Source: Meinhardsimonia xiamenensis
GTDB lineage: Bacteria; Pseudomonadota; Alphaproteobacteria; Rhodobacterales; Rhodobacteraceae
DNA: 64,000 bases
Direction: 5' to 3'
Assembly: GCF_900102905.1 (NCBI RefSeq)
Contig: NZ_FNFV01000005.1
Span: forward strand, 248,001-312,000
Shown: piece after piece, positions 20,401 to 28,163 of the stretch
Layout of the letters: each line of letters begins with the position of its first letter
How positions within the stretch are numbered: the first letter of the stretch is position 1
Program-made: the position numbers and the translations under genes
Notes under the pieces: model-generated
Database searches by the model: none
The model's input: the letters and a program-made list of their open reading frames with translations, nothing else
Told to the model about the DNA's origin: nothing

Positions 20401-20944
20401 GATGCTCGAGGAGGCGATCGCGAAGATCCGCGCCGGCGAGCTCGAGGGCCTCACCGACGACGACGGTCAGTGGGCGCCGCAGATCAACCTTGGCGTGCCG
20501 GTGCTGATCCCCGAGGATTACGTGCCCGACCTCGACGTGCGGCTGGGGCTCTACCGCCGCCTCTCGACGTTGCACTCGAAGGTCGAGCTCGAGGGCTTCG
20601 CCGCCGAGCTCATCGACCGTTTCGGCAAGCTGCCGCGCGAGGTGAACACGCTTCTGGCGGTGGTGCGCATCAAGGAGGCCTGCAAGCGCGCCCATATCGC
20701 CAAGCTCGATGCCGGCCCGCGCGGCGCCACCATCCAGTTCCACAACGACAAGTACCCCAACCCCGCGGGGCTGGTGGAATTCGTCCAGGCCCAGAAAGGG
20801 CTCGCCAAGGTGCGCGACAACAAGATCGTCATCCGCCGCGACTGGAAGAGCGAGAAGGACCGCCTGCGCGGCGCCTTCGCCATCGCCCGCGATCTGGCCG
20901 AGAAGGCGACGCCGGCGAAGAAGCCCGCCGCCGCGCGCGCCTGA
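17462..20944 (+). CDS. mfd: transcription-repair coupling factor Mfd
   Basis: 1160-residue DNA translocase that removes RNA polymerase stalled at lesions and recruits UvrA. Domains in order: UvrB-like module (residues 1-330, with GWDCLPYDRVSPN and TVTEPGDYAIRGGIIDIF), the RNA-polymerase-interacting CarD-like domain near residues 480-540 (SPGDLVVHVDHGVGRYLGLE), a RecG-type helicase core with Walker A GDVGFGKTEVAMRAAF near 630 and DEEQRFGV near 730, motif VI region QIRGRVGRSKTRAYAYL, and the C-terminal autoinhibitory D7 domain. The ATG at 17462 matches the usual N-terminus; an upstream in-frame ATG at 17378 has no conserved extension. Monocistronic and convergent with the MFS gene. Confidence 0.96.
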   Translation: MSDTSQRITVGGAPEGFDARLIAREAERAGGAVLFIARDDKRLAATAAALAFFAPELPVLRFPGWDCLPYDRVSPNPEISAARMATLAALARGIEGRFVVLTTLNAATQRLPARATVAGASFSAEVGRRIDEAALRAFLVRMGFSQAPTVTEPGDYAIRGGIIDIFPPGQEFPVRLDLFGDVLDAARRFDPATQRSTEKLDRVELAPASEVILDEAAITRFRQNYRVHFGAGGAEDPLYEAVSAGRKTAGMEHWLPFFHDRLETLFDYLPGATIALDAQLDAARAARWETVEDLYGARMHALEQGKGRVGGASVYKPCPPGELYLDEAAWEAATAGRRILAFHPLPQASGPGVIDAGGRIGRNFAPERQQENVSLFGALADHIRTRQAEGPVVLATYSEGAAERLGGLLEDQGLAPPRLITHAREIAPGAPGGLYTTVWPLEAGFTGDGLTVIAEQDILGDRLIRPPRKRRRAENYLTEAQSLSPGDLVVHVDHGVGRYLGLEVVTAMGAAHECLALEYAGGDRLYLPVENIELLSRYGHEEGLLDRLGGGAWQARKARMKERIREIADRLIRVAAERMLRRAPVMEPPHPMWEAFCARFPYEETEDQERAIRDVLEDLAAGRPMDRLICGDVGFGKTEVAMRAAFVAAMSGHQVAVIAPTTLLARQHLQSFRERFRGFPVEVRGLSRFTTPRDAAATKAGLADGTVDIVIGTHALLAKGIRFANLGLLIVDEEQRFGVAHKERLKQMRSEVHVLTLTATPIPRTLQMSLSGVRDLSLIGTPPVDRLSIRTYVSEFDPVTIREALLREHYRGGQSYYVVPRISDIAEIEEFLREQVPEVSFVTAHGQLPARELDERMSAFYDGKYDVLLATTIVESGLDIPTANTMIVHRADMFGLAQLYQIRGRVGRSKTRAYAYLTTKPRAPLTPAAEKRLKVLGALDALGAGFTLASQDLDMRGAGNLVGEEQSGQIREVGFELYQSMLEEAIAKIRAGELEGLTDDDGQWAPQINLGVPVLIPEDYVPDLDVRLGLYRRLSTLHSKVELEGFAAELIDRFGKLPREVNTLLAVVRIKEACKRAHIAKLDAGPRGATIQFHNDKYPNPAGLVEFVQAQKGLAKVRDNKIVIRRDWKSEKDRLRGAFAIARDLAEKATPAKKPAAARA

Positions 20945-20974
20945 CCTCGAAATCCCGGGCGCGCCCCGAGGCCC

Positions 20975-20996
20975 CATCACCCTGGTGCAAATACCC
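20975..20996 (+). repeat. dispersed 22-bp intergenic element, copy B
   Basis: CATCACCCTGGTGCAAATAC plus CC lies between the convergent mfd and Bcr/CflA genes. It is followed by a weaker stem (CGCCC and GGGCG, about 21008-21022). Same core as copies at 1562, 28074 and 39807. Confidence 0.7.
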
Positions 20997-21034
20997 AGTG
21001 TCCTGCCGCCCCCTCCGGGCGCTGCGCGCGGGTT

Positions 21035-22255
21035 TCAGTCGCCGATCGCCCGCACCAGCATGAGCGCGCCCAGCGCACAGGCCGCCACGCCCAGCATCAA
21101 GGGCACCGGCGTGCCGTCGAAGGTGAGCCCGAGCGGCACGGCGATGGCCACGGAACCCACCGTTGCGAGCGCGCCCACGATCGAGGCCGCCATGCCCGCG
21201 ATGTGGCCCAGAGGCTCCATTGCCAGCGCGTTGAGATTGCCAAGCGTGAGGCCTGCCGAGAAGAAGATCGCGGTGTTCCAGAAGAGATAGACGGCAAAGC
21301 CCAAGTCGCCCGAAAGCCCGGCCCAGAGCGCAAGCGCGGCGGCAAGCGAGATGGCGGACAGCACCGCAAGCGTCACCGCCGCCACGCGCCGCATCCCCAG
21401 CCGCTCCACGATCTGGGCGTTGAGAAAGCTGCCCGTCCCGGCAATGAGCGCGATGCCGGCAAACCACCACGGAAAGCTCGCGGCCCGCCCGAAGGTGATG
21501 TCGAAGACCTGCTGGTTCGACGCAAGATTGGTGAACAGCATGGCGAATGCCAGCGTCTGCGCAAGGATCGCCAGCACCACGCGCCGGCGCCGGATGACCT
21601 CGGCGATCCCTTCGACGAGGACCGCGGCCCGGAACGGCCGGCGCGCCTCGGGGGGAAGTGTCTCGGGCTGGCGCAGGGCAAGCCAGAGCGTTGAGACGAG
21701 CGAGAAGGCAACAAACGCCGCGAAGATGCCGCGCCAGCCCGCCAGCGCGATGATGCCTGCCCCCATCAGCGGCGCCACGGCGGGGACCAGCGTGAAGACC
21801 ATCATCGCAAATGACATCACCCGCGCCATGCGCCGCCCCGCGTGGAGATCGCGCACGATGGCCAGCGTCACCACCCGCGGCGCCGCCGCCCCGAGCCCCT
21901 GCACCACGCGCGCGGCCAGAAGCGATTCGAGCGAGCCGGCCACACCGGCCCAGAGCGCGGCAAGGCAGTAGAGCGCCGCGCCCGCCACGATCACCGGCTT
22001 GCGGCCGAAGGCATCCGAGAGAGGCCCGGTGAAAAGCGTGCCCAGCCCCATGCCGAAGATGAAGGCGGTGACGACGAGCTGGGCGCGGTTCGGCGCCTCC
22101 GGTGTCAGCGCGGCCGCGATCTCGGGAAAGGCGGGCAGCATCGCGTCGATGGAAAAGGCCACCGTGGCAAAGAGCATGGCCACGAGCGCGATGAATTCCA
22201 CCGTCCCCGGCCCGTGTGCCGCCGCCTGCGCGCGCGGCGCGGGTTCGGCGCTCAT
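21035..22255 (-). CDS. Bcr/CflA-type MFS multidrug exporter
   Basis: 406-residue inner-membrane proton antiporter with twelve hydrophobic segments. The MFS loop 2-3 motif appears as GPLSDAFGRKPVIVAG, and motif C of antiporters is recognisable in LVPAVAPLMGAGIIALAGWR. The length and N-terminal pattern (DAMLPAFPEIAAAL) match the Bcr/CflA subfamily, which exports bicyclomycin, chloramphenicol or sulfonamides; the actual substrate is unknown. Its start is 19 bases... downstream partner genes are absent on this side, since the FrnE-like gene ends 3 bases before it on the same strand with a small overlap (22252-22255), so the two are probably cotranscribed. Confidence 0.88.
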   Translation of the reverse strand: MSAEPAPRAQAAAHGPGTVEFIALVAMLFATVAFSIDAMLPAFPEIAAALTPEAPNRAQLVVTAFIFGMGLGTLFTGPLSDAFGRKPVIVAGAALYCLAALWAGVAGSLESLLAARVVQGLGAAAPRVVTLAIVRDLHAGRRMARVMSFAMMVFTLVPAVAPLMGAGIIALAGWRGIFAAFVAFSLVSTLWLALRQPETLPPEARRPFRAAVLVEGIAEVIRRRRVVLAILAQTLAFAMLFTNLASNQQVFDITFGRAASFPWWFAGIALIAGTGSFLNAQIVERLGMRRVAAVTLAVLSAISLAAALALWAGLSGDLGFAVYLFWNTAIFFSAGLTLGNLNALAMEPLGHIAGMAASIVGALATVGSVAIAVPLGLTFDGTPVPLMLGVAACALGALMLVRAIGD

Positions 22256-22890
22256 GCGCCCTCCCGCCCGGTGATCTCGTCAATCACCTTCAGCCACAGC
22301 TCGGGCGGCTGCGCGCCCGGCACCGCATGCCGCCCACCGACGACGAAGGTCGGCACCGCCCGCACCCCATGCTCGCGCGCCCAGGCGTCGCGGGCGCGGA
22401 TTTCCTCGACATCCGCATCGCTGGCCAGAAGCCGCAGGATCATCGCCGCATCGAGCCCGGCGCTGTCGGCGACATCGGCCAGAACCTCGTGGTCGGAGAT
22501 GTCGCGCCCTTCGTTGAAGTATGCCCGGAACAGCCCCGCGACCACCGGCGTCTGCCGCCCCTCGATCCCGGCCCAGTGGATGAGCCGCTGCGCGTCAAGC
22601 GTCGAGGGCGTGCGCCGGATCGCGTCGAAATCGATGTCGAGCCCTGCTGCGCGCGCGGCCTCCCTGATGCGTCCGTAAACCTCGGCCGCACCTTCAGGGC
22701 CGCCGAACTTGGCCTCGAGGTATTCGCGCCGGTCCATGCCCTCGGGCGGCATGTCGGGGTTCAGCATGAACGGGTGCCAGACCACCTCGAAGGGGTGATC
22801 GGGCCGCGCCTCGAGCGCGCGGTCGAGATGGGCCTTGCCGATATAGCACCAGGGGCAGATCGGATCGGAGAAAATGTCAAGCCGCACCAT
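22252..22890 (-). CDS. DsbA-family thiol oxidoreductase, FrnE-like
   Basis: 212-residue thioredoxin-fold protein with an inserted helical domain. The redox site is CPWC (Cys12, Cys15) in DIFSDPICPWCYIGK; the cis-Pro loop appears as GVRAVPTFVVGG. Without a signal peptide it is cytoplasmic, unlike true DsbA. The group also includes 2-hydroxychromene-2-carboxylate isomerases, which lack the CxxC, so disulfide chemistry is favoured here. It overlaps the end of the acyl-CoA ligase gene by 14 bases and the start of the exporter gene by 4 bases, implying one transcript ligase, oxidoreductase, exporter. The link between these functions is unclear. Confidence 0.87.
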   Translation of the reverse strand: MVRLDIFSDPICPWCYIGKAHLDRALEARPDHPFEVVWHPFMLNPDMPPEGMDRREYLEAKFGGPEGAAEVYGRIREAARAAGLDIDFDAIRRTPSTLDAQRLIHWAGIEGRQTPVVAGLFRAYFNEGRDISDHEVLADVADSAGLDAAMILRLLASDADVEEIRARDAWAREHGVRAVPTFVVGGRHAVPGAQPPELWLKVIDEITGREGA

Positions 22891-24406
22891 GATTTGCCTC
22901 CCAGTCCTCACGCAGTTTCCGCCGCAGGATCTTGCCGTTTGCCCCGCGTGGAAGCTGCGGCACCCGGACCCAGAGGCGCGGGCATTTGTAGCGTGCGAGC
23001 CGGGCGGCGGCAAACGCGTCGAGTTCGGCCTCGTCGGGCTCGCCCGCGGTGACGATGAAGGCCGCGATCACGGTGACATCGGGCTTGACTTCGACCTCGG
23101 CCGCCGCGACCTCCTCGATCAGGGGATGCTCGGCGAGGGCGCGCTCCACCTCGAGCGGCGAGACGCGCACGCCGCCCGCATTCATCATGTCATCGCCCCG
23201 GCCAAGATAGCTGATGGCGGCATCCGCACCCATCGAGACGATGTCGCCGGTGACGAACCACTCGCCCGAAAAGCGCGCCGCAGTTTCCTCCTCGGCGCCG
23301 AGATAGCCCAGCATCAACCCCGGATCGCGGCGCGAGACGGCGAGCACGCCGGGCTGGCCGCGGGCAACGGGCCGCCCGTCCTCGCCCAGCACGGCCACGC
23401 GCCGGCCGCGCTGGGGGTAGCCGAGTGTGCCCGGAGGAGCGGGGCGCGCGGGCGCGCCGGAGACGAAGGTGGAGCATTCGCTCATTCCGTAGGCCTCGTG
23501 AATGGCGGTGCCGGTGGCCTTCTCCCACGCCGCGCGGGTGGCCTCGGGCAGCTTCTCGCCGGCCGAAAGCCCATGCCTGAGCTTCGGGCAGCGCGGCATC
23601 TCGAACCTCAGCATCTGCCGGTAAACCCCTGGCGCGGCAGCAAAGATCGTCGCATCAAAGCGGCGGATCAGAAGCGGCAGGCGATCGGGCCTGACGCCGG
23701 CGCGCGGGATCAGCGCCGTGGCGCCAACCGTCCATGGGTCGAGAAGTCCGGTGCCGAGCGTATAGGTCCAGTTGAAGGCGCCGGCGTGCAGGAGCCTGTC
23801 ATCGGGGGTGAGGTCATACCAGTCCCGCCACATCATCCGCCGCGCCCAGATGGCGCGGTGCGCGTGGACGACGGCGCGCGGGCTGCCCGAGGTGCCGGAG
23901 GTGTAGATGATGTAGCCGGGCCGGTCGGCCGGCCCCATGGCATAGTCGGCCGGCGCCGCCTCGCGCATCGCCCGCAATTCTGCCTCGCCGATGACGGGGC
24001 AGCGGGGATCGGCGGGCAGGCTCACGCCTTCGCCGGCGACGATGAGCCGCGGCGCGATTTCCTCGGCAATGCGGCTGACCTCTGGCACGGTCAGCAGCGC
24101 CGAGGTCGGCACCGGCACCAGATCGACGGCCAGCGCGGCGAGAAAGACCACCGGAAAATCAACCGTATTGCCAAGCCGCATGAGCACCCGATCGCCCGGC
24201 TCGAGGCCCAGCGCGAGAAGCCCGGTTGCCGTGCCGCGCACCGCCGCCTCGAGCCGAGCGTAACTCCAGCGCTCCGCCCCGGTGGGGTGGATCACCACAA
24301 GCGCGTTGCGCTCGGCCCGCTCGGCCGCGCGGCCAAGAACATGGGCGGCAAGGTTGAAGGGTTCGGGGCAGGGCGGCGGCGGGCCCTCGTCGAAGATCGC
24401 GTCCAT
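22877..24406 (-). CDS. acyl-CoA synthetase, benzoate-CoA ligase-like
   Basis: 509-residue AMP-forming ligase that activates a carboxylic acid as acyl-adenylate and transfers it to CoA. The P-loop is YIIYTSGTSGSPRAVVHAH, motif A5 is AYGMSECSTF, the hinge region is YLGRGDDMMNAGGVRVSP, and the catalytic Lys is in LPRGANGKILRRKL near the C-terminus. Overall pattern (AFNWTYTLGTGLLDPW in place of the usual fatty-acid motif) is closest to benzoate- and short-chain-acid-CoA ligases, but the substrate cannot be fixed from sequence. It starts the three-gene minus-strand cluster described under the FrnE-like gene. A hairpin upstream separates it from the iron-binding protein gene. Confidence 0.85.
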   Translation of the reverse strand: MDAIFDEGPPPPCPEPFNLAAHVLGRAAERAERNALVVIHPTGAERWSYARLEAAVRGTATGLLALGLEPGDRVLMRLGNTVDFPVVFLAALAVDLVPVPTSALLTVPEVSRIAEEIAPRLIVAGEGVSLPADPRCPVIGEAELRAMREAAPADYAMGPADRPGYIIYTSGTSGSPRAVVHAHRAIWARRMMWRDWYDLTPDDRLLHAGAFNWTYTLGTGLLDPWTVGATALIPRAGVRPDRLPLLIRRFDATIFAAAPGVYRQMLRFEMPRCPKLRHGLSAGEKLPEATRAAWEKATGTAIHEAYGMSECSTFVSGAPARPAPPGTLGYPQRGRRVAVLGEDGRPVARGQPGVLAVSRRDPGLMLGYLGAEEETAARFSGEWFVTGDIVSMGADAAISYLGRGDDMMNAGGVRVSPLEVERALAEHPLIEEVAAAEVEVKPDVTVIAAFIVTAGEPDEAELDAFAAARLARYKCPRLWVRVPQLPRGANGKILRRKLREDWEANHGAA

Positions 24407-24422
24407 GTCTGCCGATTAAGGC

Positions 24423-24459
24423 GAAGGGCCGGCGCCCGCAAGCGGCGCACCGGCCCTTC
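24423..24459. terminator. terminator-like hairpin downstream of the ferric-iron binding protein gene
   Basis: GAAGGGCCGG and CCGGCCCTTC form a perfect 10-bp stem with a 17-base loop, 68 bases after the stop of the minus-strand binding-protein gene and before the ligase start. No clear U-run follows on the minus strand. Confidence 0.55.
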
Positions 24460-24526
24460 CTGGGGTTTCCCGCCGGCGGTGGACTTGCCTCCGCCGGTCG
24501 CGGCTTGCGTGTCTGCCGGCCTCGTG

Positions 24527-25537
24527 TCAGCCGTCGAAGTTGACCTCTTCCATGATCTTCAGCGCCGTCGCACGCTGGGCGGCCACCTCCTCGAGCGGAA
24601 TGGTGTCGGGCGTGAAGCTGCCCCAGCTCGCGACCAGTTCCGAAACCGGGGTGCCGGGCCGGACGGGGTATTCATAATTGATCTCGGCGTAGATCTCCTG
24701 CGCCTTCTCGGAGACGAGGAATTCCATCAGCCGGATGGCCGCCTCGCGGTTCGGCGCCGCCTCGGTCAGGGCCACGCCCGAGACGTTGACGTGCGTGCCG
24801 CCGTTCTCGAATTCGGGAAAGACGATGCGCACCGACTCGGCCCACTGGCGCTGTTCGGGATCTTCCAGCATCTTGCCCATGTAATAGGTGTTGCCGAGCG
24901 AGATGTCGCATTCGCCGGCCCAGATCGCCTTGACCTGCGCCCGGTCATTGCCCTGCGGCTTGCGGGCGAGATTGGCCTTCAGGCCGCGCGCCCATTCGCG
25001 GGCGTAATCCTCGCCGTGATGCACGATCATCGCCGACAGAAGCGCGAGGTTGTAGTTATGGGTGCCCGGTCGCGTGCAGATGCGGCCGCGCCATTTCTCG
25101 CTCGCCAGATCCTCGTAGGTGGTCACTTCGCCGTCGGCGACACGCTCCTTGGAGGCGTAGACGACGCGCGCGCGCACGGTGAGCGCGTACCACGAGCCGT
25201 CGGCGGCGCGCAGATGCTCCGGCACCGCTTCGGTCAGCGCGTCGGTCACGACCCGCTGGATCACGCCGGCATCCACGATCTGCTTGAGATTGGCGATGTC
25301 GACGGTCATCACCAGATCGGCCGGCGAGCGCTGGCCTTCGGCGCGCAGACGCTCGACGAGGCCGCTGTCGATGTAGGCGACATTCACCTTGATCCCCGTC
25401 TCGGCGGTGAAGGCCTCGAGGACAGGCGTGACAAGCTCGGGCTGGCGGGTGGTGTAGATGTTGACCTCGTCGGCAGCAGCCGGAAGGGCGCCTGCCGCAA
25501 GCGCGGCCGCGAGGGCGAAGGGGCGAAGCATGGTCAT
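24527..25537 (-). CDS. ferric-iron ABC transporter substrate-binding protein, FutA/FbpA type
   Basis: 336-residue periplasmic Fe(III)-binding protein. The signal peptide is MTMLRPFALAAALAAGALPA with cleavage near AAA-DE. The mature protein begins EVNIYTTRQPELVTPVLEAF, typical of FutA/FbpA, and contains Tyr ligand candidates in GNTYYMGKM and the region INYEYPVRPG. I chose the ATG at 25537 with GGGAGA seven bases upstream. No permease or ATPase gene is adjacent, so it must use a transporter encoded elsewhere. It has its own promoter in the gap after mazG. Confidence 0.9.
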   Translation of the reverse strand: MTMLRPFALAAALAAGALPAAADEVNIYTTRQPELVTPVLEAFTAETGIKVNVAYIDSGLVERLRAEGQRSPADLVMTVDIANLKQIVDAGVIQRVVTDALTEAVPEHLRAADGSWYALTVRARVVYASKERVADGEVTTYEDLASEKWRGRICTRPGTHNYNLALLSAMIVHHGEDYAREWARGLKANLARKPQGNDRAQVKAIWAGECDISLGNTYYMGKMLEDPEQRQWAESVRIVFPEFENGGTHVNVSGVALTEAAPNREAAIRLMEFLVSEKAQEIYAEINYEYPVRPGTPVSELVASWGSFTPDTIPLEEVAAQRATALKIMEEVNFDG

Positions 25538-25580
25538 GGTCGAGTTGTCTCCCTTTGGAGTGACGCTGATTCCGCCGCCC

Positions 25581-25609
25581 CTTAAACCCGAGCAAATCTG
25601 TCGGGTCAA
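25581..25609 (-). promoter_or_regulatory. sigma-70-like promoter of the ferric-iron binding protein gene
   Basis: On the minus strand a -35 TTGACC (25604-25609), a 17-base spacer and a -10 TTTAAG (25581-25586) give a start near 25574, about 37 bases before the ATG. Just upstream, 25612-25629 is an AT-rich imperfect inverted repeat (CCTGATA...TATCGG) that could be an iron-regulator site; I cannot match it to a known consensus. Confidence 0.5.
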
Positions 25610-25630
25610 TACCTGATAAAAACTATCGGA

Positions 25631-26503
25631 CTACGATCCGCCTCCCGACCGGCCACCCTTCTCCGCCTTTTCCGCCGCCTTCGCCGCGTTCCACAACGCG
25701 TCGAGCTGCGCGAGGTCGAGTTCCTCAGGCCGCTTGCCCTGCCTGGCAAGTTCGTCTTCCATCATATTGAAACGGCGAATGAATTTTGCGTTTGCACCGC
25801 GCAGGGCGGCCTCGGGATCGACGCCAAGGTGGCGGGCGAGATTGGCCATGGCGAAAAGCATGTCGCCAAACTCCTCGGCGATCTCGTCCTGCGCCAGGGT
25901 GCTTCGTGCCGCGGCGAGTTCGCGCGCCTCCTCGCAGATCTTCTCGGCCACCTCGCCGGGGTGCGGCCAATCGAAGCCGACCCGCGCGGCGCGCTTCTGC
26001 AGCTTCACCGCCCGGGTGAGCGCCGGAAGCCCGGCGGCCACCCCGTCGAGCACGCGTTCGGCGCCACGCTGCGCGCGCTCGGCCGCCTTCATCGCCTCCC
26101 AGTCGCGGGCCTGTTCCTCGGCGGTCTTGTCCCGGCTTTCGGTGCCGAAGACATGGGGATGGCGGGCGATCATCTTGGCGCAGGTCGCCTCCACCACGTC
26201 CTCGAAGGAAAAGAGGCCGCGCTCTTCGGCCATCTGCGCATGATAGACGACCTGCAGCAACAGATCTCCGAGCTCGGCCTTCAGCTCCTCCCAGTCGCGC
26301 CGGGCGATGGCATCGGCAACCTCATGGGCCTCCTCGATGGTGTACGGTGCGATCGAGTCGAAATCCTGCACGATGTCCCAGGGGCAGCCCGTCTGCGGGT
26401 CGCGCAGCCGGCGCATGATCTCGCGCAGCCGCCCGATGCCCGATCCCGCGCCGGCTTCTCGCGCCGCCGCTCCGGCGGCCTCGGAGGGAGACGAATTCGC
26501 CAT
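25631..26503 (-). CDS. mazG: nucleoside triphosphate pyrophosphohydrolase MazG
   Basis: 290-residue housecleaning enzyme hydrolysing (d)NTPs to monophosphate and pyrophosphate. It has two tandem MazG domains. The first carries the metal-binding EExxE/ExxD pattern in TIEEAHEVADAIARRDW and ELKAELGDLLLQVVYHAQ; the second has EKICEEARELAAARS and EIAEEFGDMLFAMANLARHL. The N-terminal motif LREIMRRLRDPQTGCPWD is diagnostic. The N-terminus is about 20 residues longer and Ala/Ser-rich. Divergent from the ureohydrolase gene across 125 bases. Confidence 0.94.
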   Translation of the reverse strand: MANSSPSEAAGAAAREAGAGSGIGRLREIMRRLRDPQTGCPWDIVQDFDSIAPYTIEEAHEVADAIARRDWEELKAELGDLLLQVVYHAQMAEERGLFSFEDVVEATCAKMIARHPHVFGTESRDKTAEEQARDWEAMKAAERAQRGAERVLDGVAAGLPALTRAVKLQKRAARVGFDWPHPGEVAEKICEEARELAAARSTLAQDEIAEEFGDMLFAMANLARHLGVDPEAALRGANAKFIRRFNMMEDELARQGKRPEELDLAQLDALWNAAKAAEKAEKGGRSGGGS

Positions 26504-26628
26504 TGCCAGCCCCGCCTGTCTCGCTCACCATGCACCCGCTTATCGCCGGGCGCGCGCGGCCTGTCCAGCCAAGGCGCGTCGCGACCGGCGCAGACGCTTG
26601 AGGAACGATCTGCAAGGTACTGGAAAAA

Positions 26629-27600
26629 ATGGCACTTGAAGACGCCCGGACCCAGGTCGACACCGCGCTTTCCCGCGATGGCTTCCGTGGCCACTCCTTC
26701 GAGAACACCTTCGCCGGGGTCCCGAGTTTCCTGCGCCGGAAGCTGACCAAGGATCTCTCCGGGGTCGACATCGCCGTGACCGGTCTTCCCTTCGATCAGG
26801 CGGTGACGAACCGGCCCGGCGCGCGCTTCGGTCCCCGCGCCATCCGCGAGGCCTCCGCCCTCCAGTCGCCCGATCCGCCGTATGGCTGGGCGGTCGATCC
26901 GATGTGCGACCTCGACGTTGCCGATTACGGCGACATGGCCTTCGACTACGCGCGCCCGGACACATTTGCCGCCGCGGCCGAGGCGCATGTGGCCGGCATT
27001 CTCGAGGCCGGGGCGGCCCCGCTGTGTCTTGGCGGGGATCACTCCGTTTCCCTGCCCGCGATCCGCGCGGTGGCTGCCCGTCACGGGCCCCTCGCCCTCA
27101 TCCAGTTCGACGCCCATACCGACACCTGGGCCGATGAGGACAGCGCCCGCACCGATCACGGCACGATGTTCTACAAGGCGGTCAGGGAGGGGCTCATCGA
27201 CCCCGCCCGTTCGGTGCAGATCGGCATCCGCACGGTCACCCCGGACCCGCTCGGCATCAGGATCATCGACGCACCCGAGGTGCACGCGCGCGGGCCCGGA
27301 TGGGTGGCGCAGGCGGTGCGCGAGACGGTGGGGGCGGGCCCGGCCTACCTCAGCTTCGACATCGATGCGCTCGATCCCGCCTTCGCGCCCGGCACCGGCA
27401 CGCCGGTGTGGGGCGGGCTGGCGAGCTGGCAGGCGGCGGCCATCCTGCGCGCGCTCGCCGGCCTTGCGGTGGTCGCTGGCGACGTGGTCGAGGTTTCCCC
27501 GCCTTTCGACACCTCCGGCGCCACGGCCATTGCCGGGGCGCATGCCGCAACCGAGATCCTCTGCCTCATCGCCACGTGGCGCCTCGGGCGCGATCGCTGA
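26629..27600 (+). CDS. speB: agmatinase / ureohydrolase family protein
   Basis: 323-residue dinuclear Mn enzyme of the arginase/agmatinase fold that releases urea from agmatine or a related guanidino compound. Metal-binding motifs are present: GGDHSVSLPAI, QFDAHTDTW (DAHxD) and SFDIDALDPAFAPGTGTP. PFDQAVTNRPGARFGPRAIR is the agmatinase-type N-terminal signature. Substrate is inferred; guanidinobutyrase or guanidinopropionase activity would look similar. It is followed one base after its stop by the DUF1499 gene on the same strand. Confidence 0.87.
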   Translation: MALEDARTQVDTALSRDGFRGHSFENTFAGVPSFLRRKLTKDLSGVDIAVTGLPFDQAVTNRPGARFGPRAIREASALQSPDPPYGWAVDPMCDLDVADYGDMAFDYARPDTFAAAAEAHVAGILEAGAAPLCLGGDHSVSLPAIRAVAARHGPLALIQFDAHTDTWADEDSARTDHGTMFYKAVREGLIDPARSVQIGIRTVTPDPLGIRIIDAPEVHARGPGWVAQAVRETVGAGPAYLSFDIDALDPAFAPGTGTPVWGGLASWQAAAILRALAGLAVVAGDVVEVSPPFDTSGATAIAGAHAATEILCLIATWRLGRDR

Positions 27601-27601
27601 C

Positions 27602-28060
27602 ATGAAACTCGCGCTCGTCATCCTGCTCGTCGCCGCCGTGGCGCTGATGGCCTATGTCAGGCTGGCCCCAAGCCCGCCCGGGCGCTGGCACGTTGATCCT
27701 CTCACCGCCCCTCTTCCCGGCGCCGGCGGGGTGGCGCTGAGGCCCGGCTCGCCCGACGGCCAGACACCGGTCTGGCCCGTGCCGCCCGCGGCGCTGCTTG
27801 CCGCCTTCGCCGCCCATGTCGAGGCCACCACGCCGCGGATCACCCGTCTGGCCGGCAGCCCCGAGGAGGGGCGGATCACCTGGATCGTGCGCTCGCGCGT
27901 CTTCGGCTTTCCCGATTACGTGACGGTCTCGGCATTTCCGGCCGATGGCGGCGCGGCGCTGGCCATCCTCTCGCGCCTGCGCTTCGGCCGCTCCGATCTC
28001 GGCGTGAACCGCGCCCGCGTGAAGCGCTGGCTCGAGGGGTTCAACCCGCCGCCGACCTGA
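27602..28060 (+). CDS. membrane-anchored DUF1499 family protein
   Basis: 152-residue protein with an N-terminal hydrophobic helix (LALVILLVAAVALMAYVRLA) that anchors or exports it, then a DUF1499 domain: the region from HVEATTPRITRLAGSPEEG to RSRVFGFPDYVTVSAFPADG and the ending SDLGVNRARVKRWL are family hallmarks. Function unknown. The ATG at 27602 is one base after the upstream stop, so it is cotranscribed with the ureohydrolase; longer frames starting inside that gene are shadows. Confidence 0.85.
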   Translation: MKLALVILLVAAVALMAYVRLAPSPPGRWHVDPLTAPLPGAGGVALRPGSPDGQTPVWPVPPAALLAAFAAHVEATTPRITRLAGSPEEGRITWIVRSRVFGFPDYVTVSAFPADGGAALAILSRLRFGRSDLGVNRARVKRWLEGFNPPPT

Positions 28061-28073
28061 ACCGGCGCGTTTC

Positions 28074-28095
28074 CATCATCCTGGTGCAAATACCC
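28074..28095 (+). repeat. dispersed 22-bp intergenic element, copy C
   Basis: CATCATCCTGGTGCAAATAC plus CC in the convergent gap between the DUF1499 and glycosyltransferase genes. It is followed by CGCCAT-tg-ATGGCG, a perfect 6-bp stem at about 28103-28116. Core identical to copy B except one base. Confidence 0.7.
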
Positions 28096-28163
28096 CGGGG
28101 GTCGCCATTGATGGCGCCATCGGTTCAATCCCAATGGTGACGGGGCAGCGCCCCCGTGTGGCC

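Noticed and set aside
22874-25585. 903-codon open frame on the plus strand
   Set aside because: Antisense to the acyl-CoA ligase and iron-binding protein genes; no recognisable domain and unnatural amino-acid composition.
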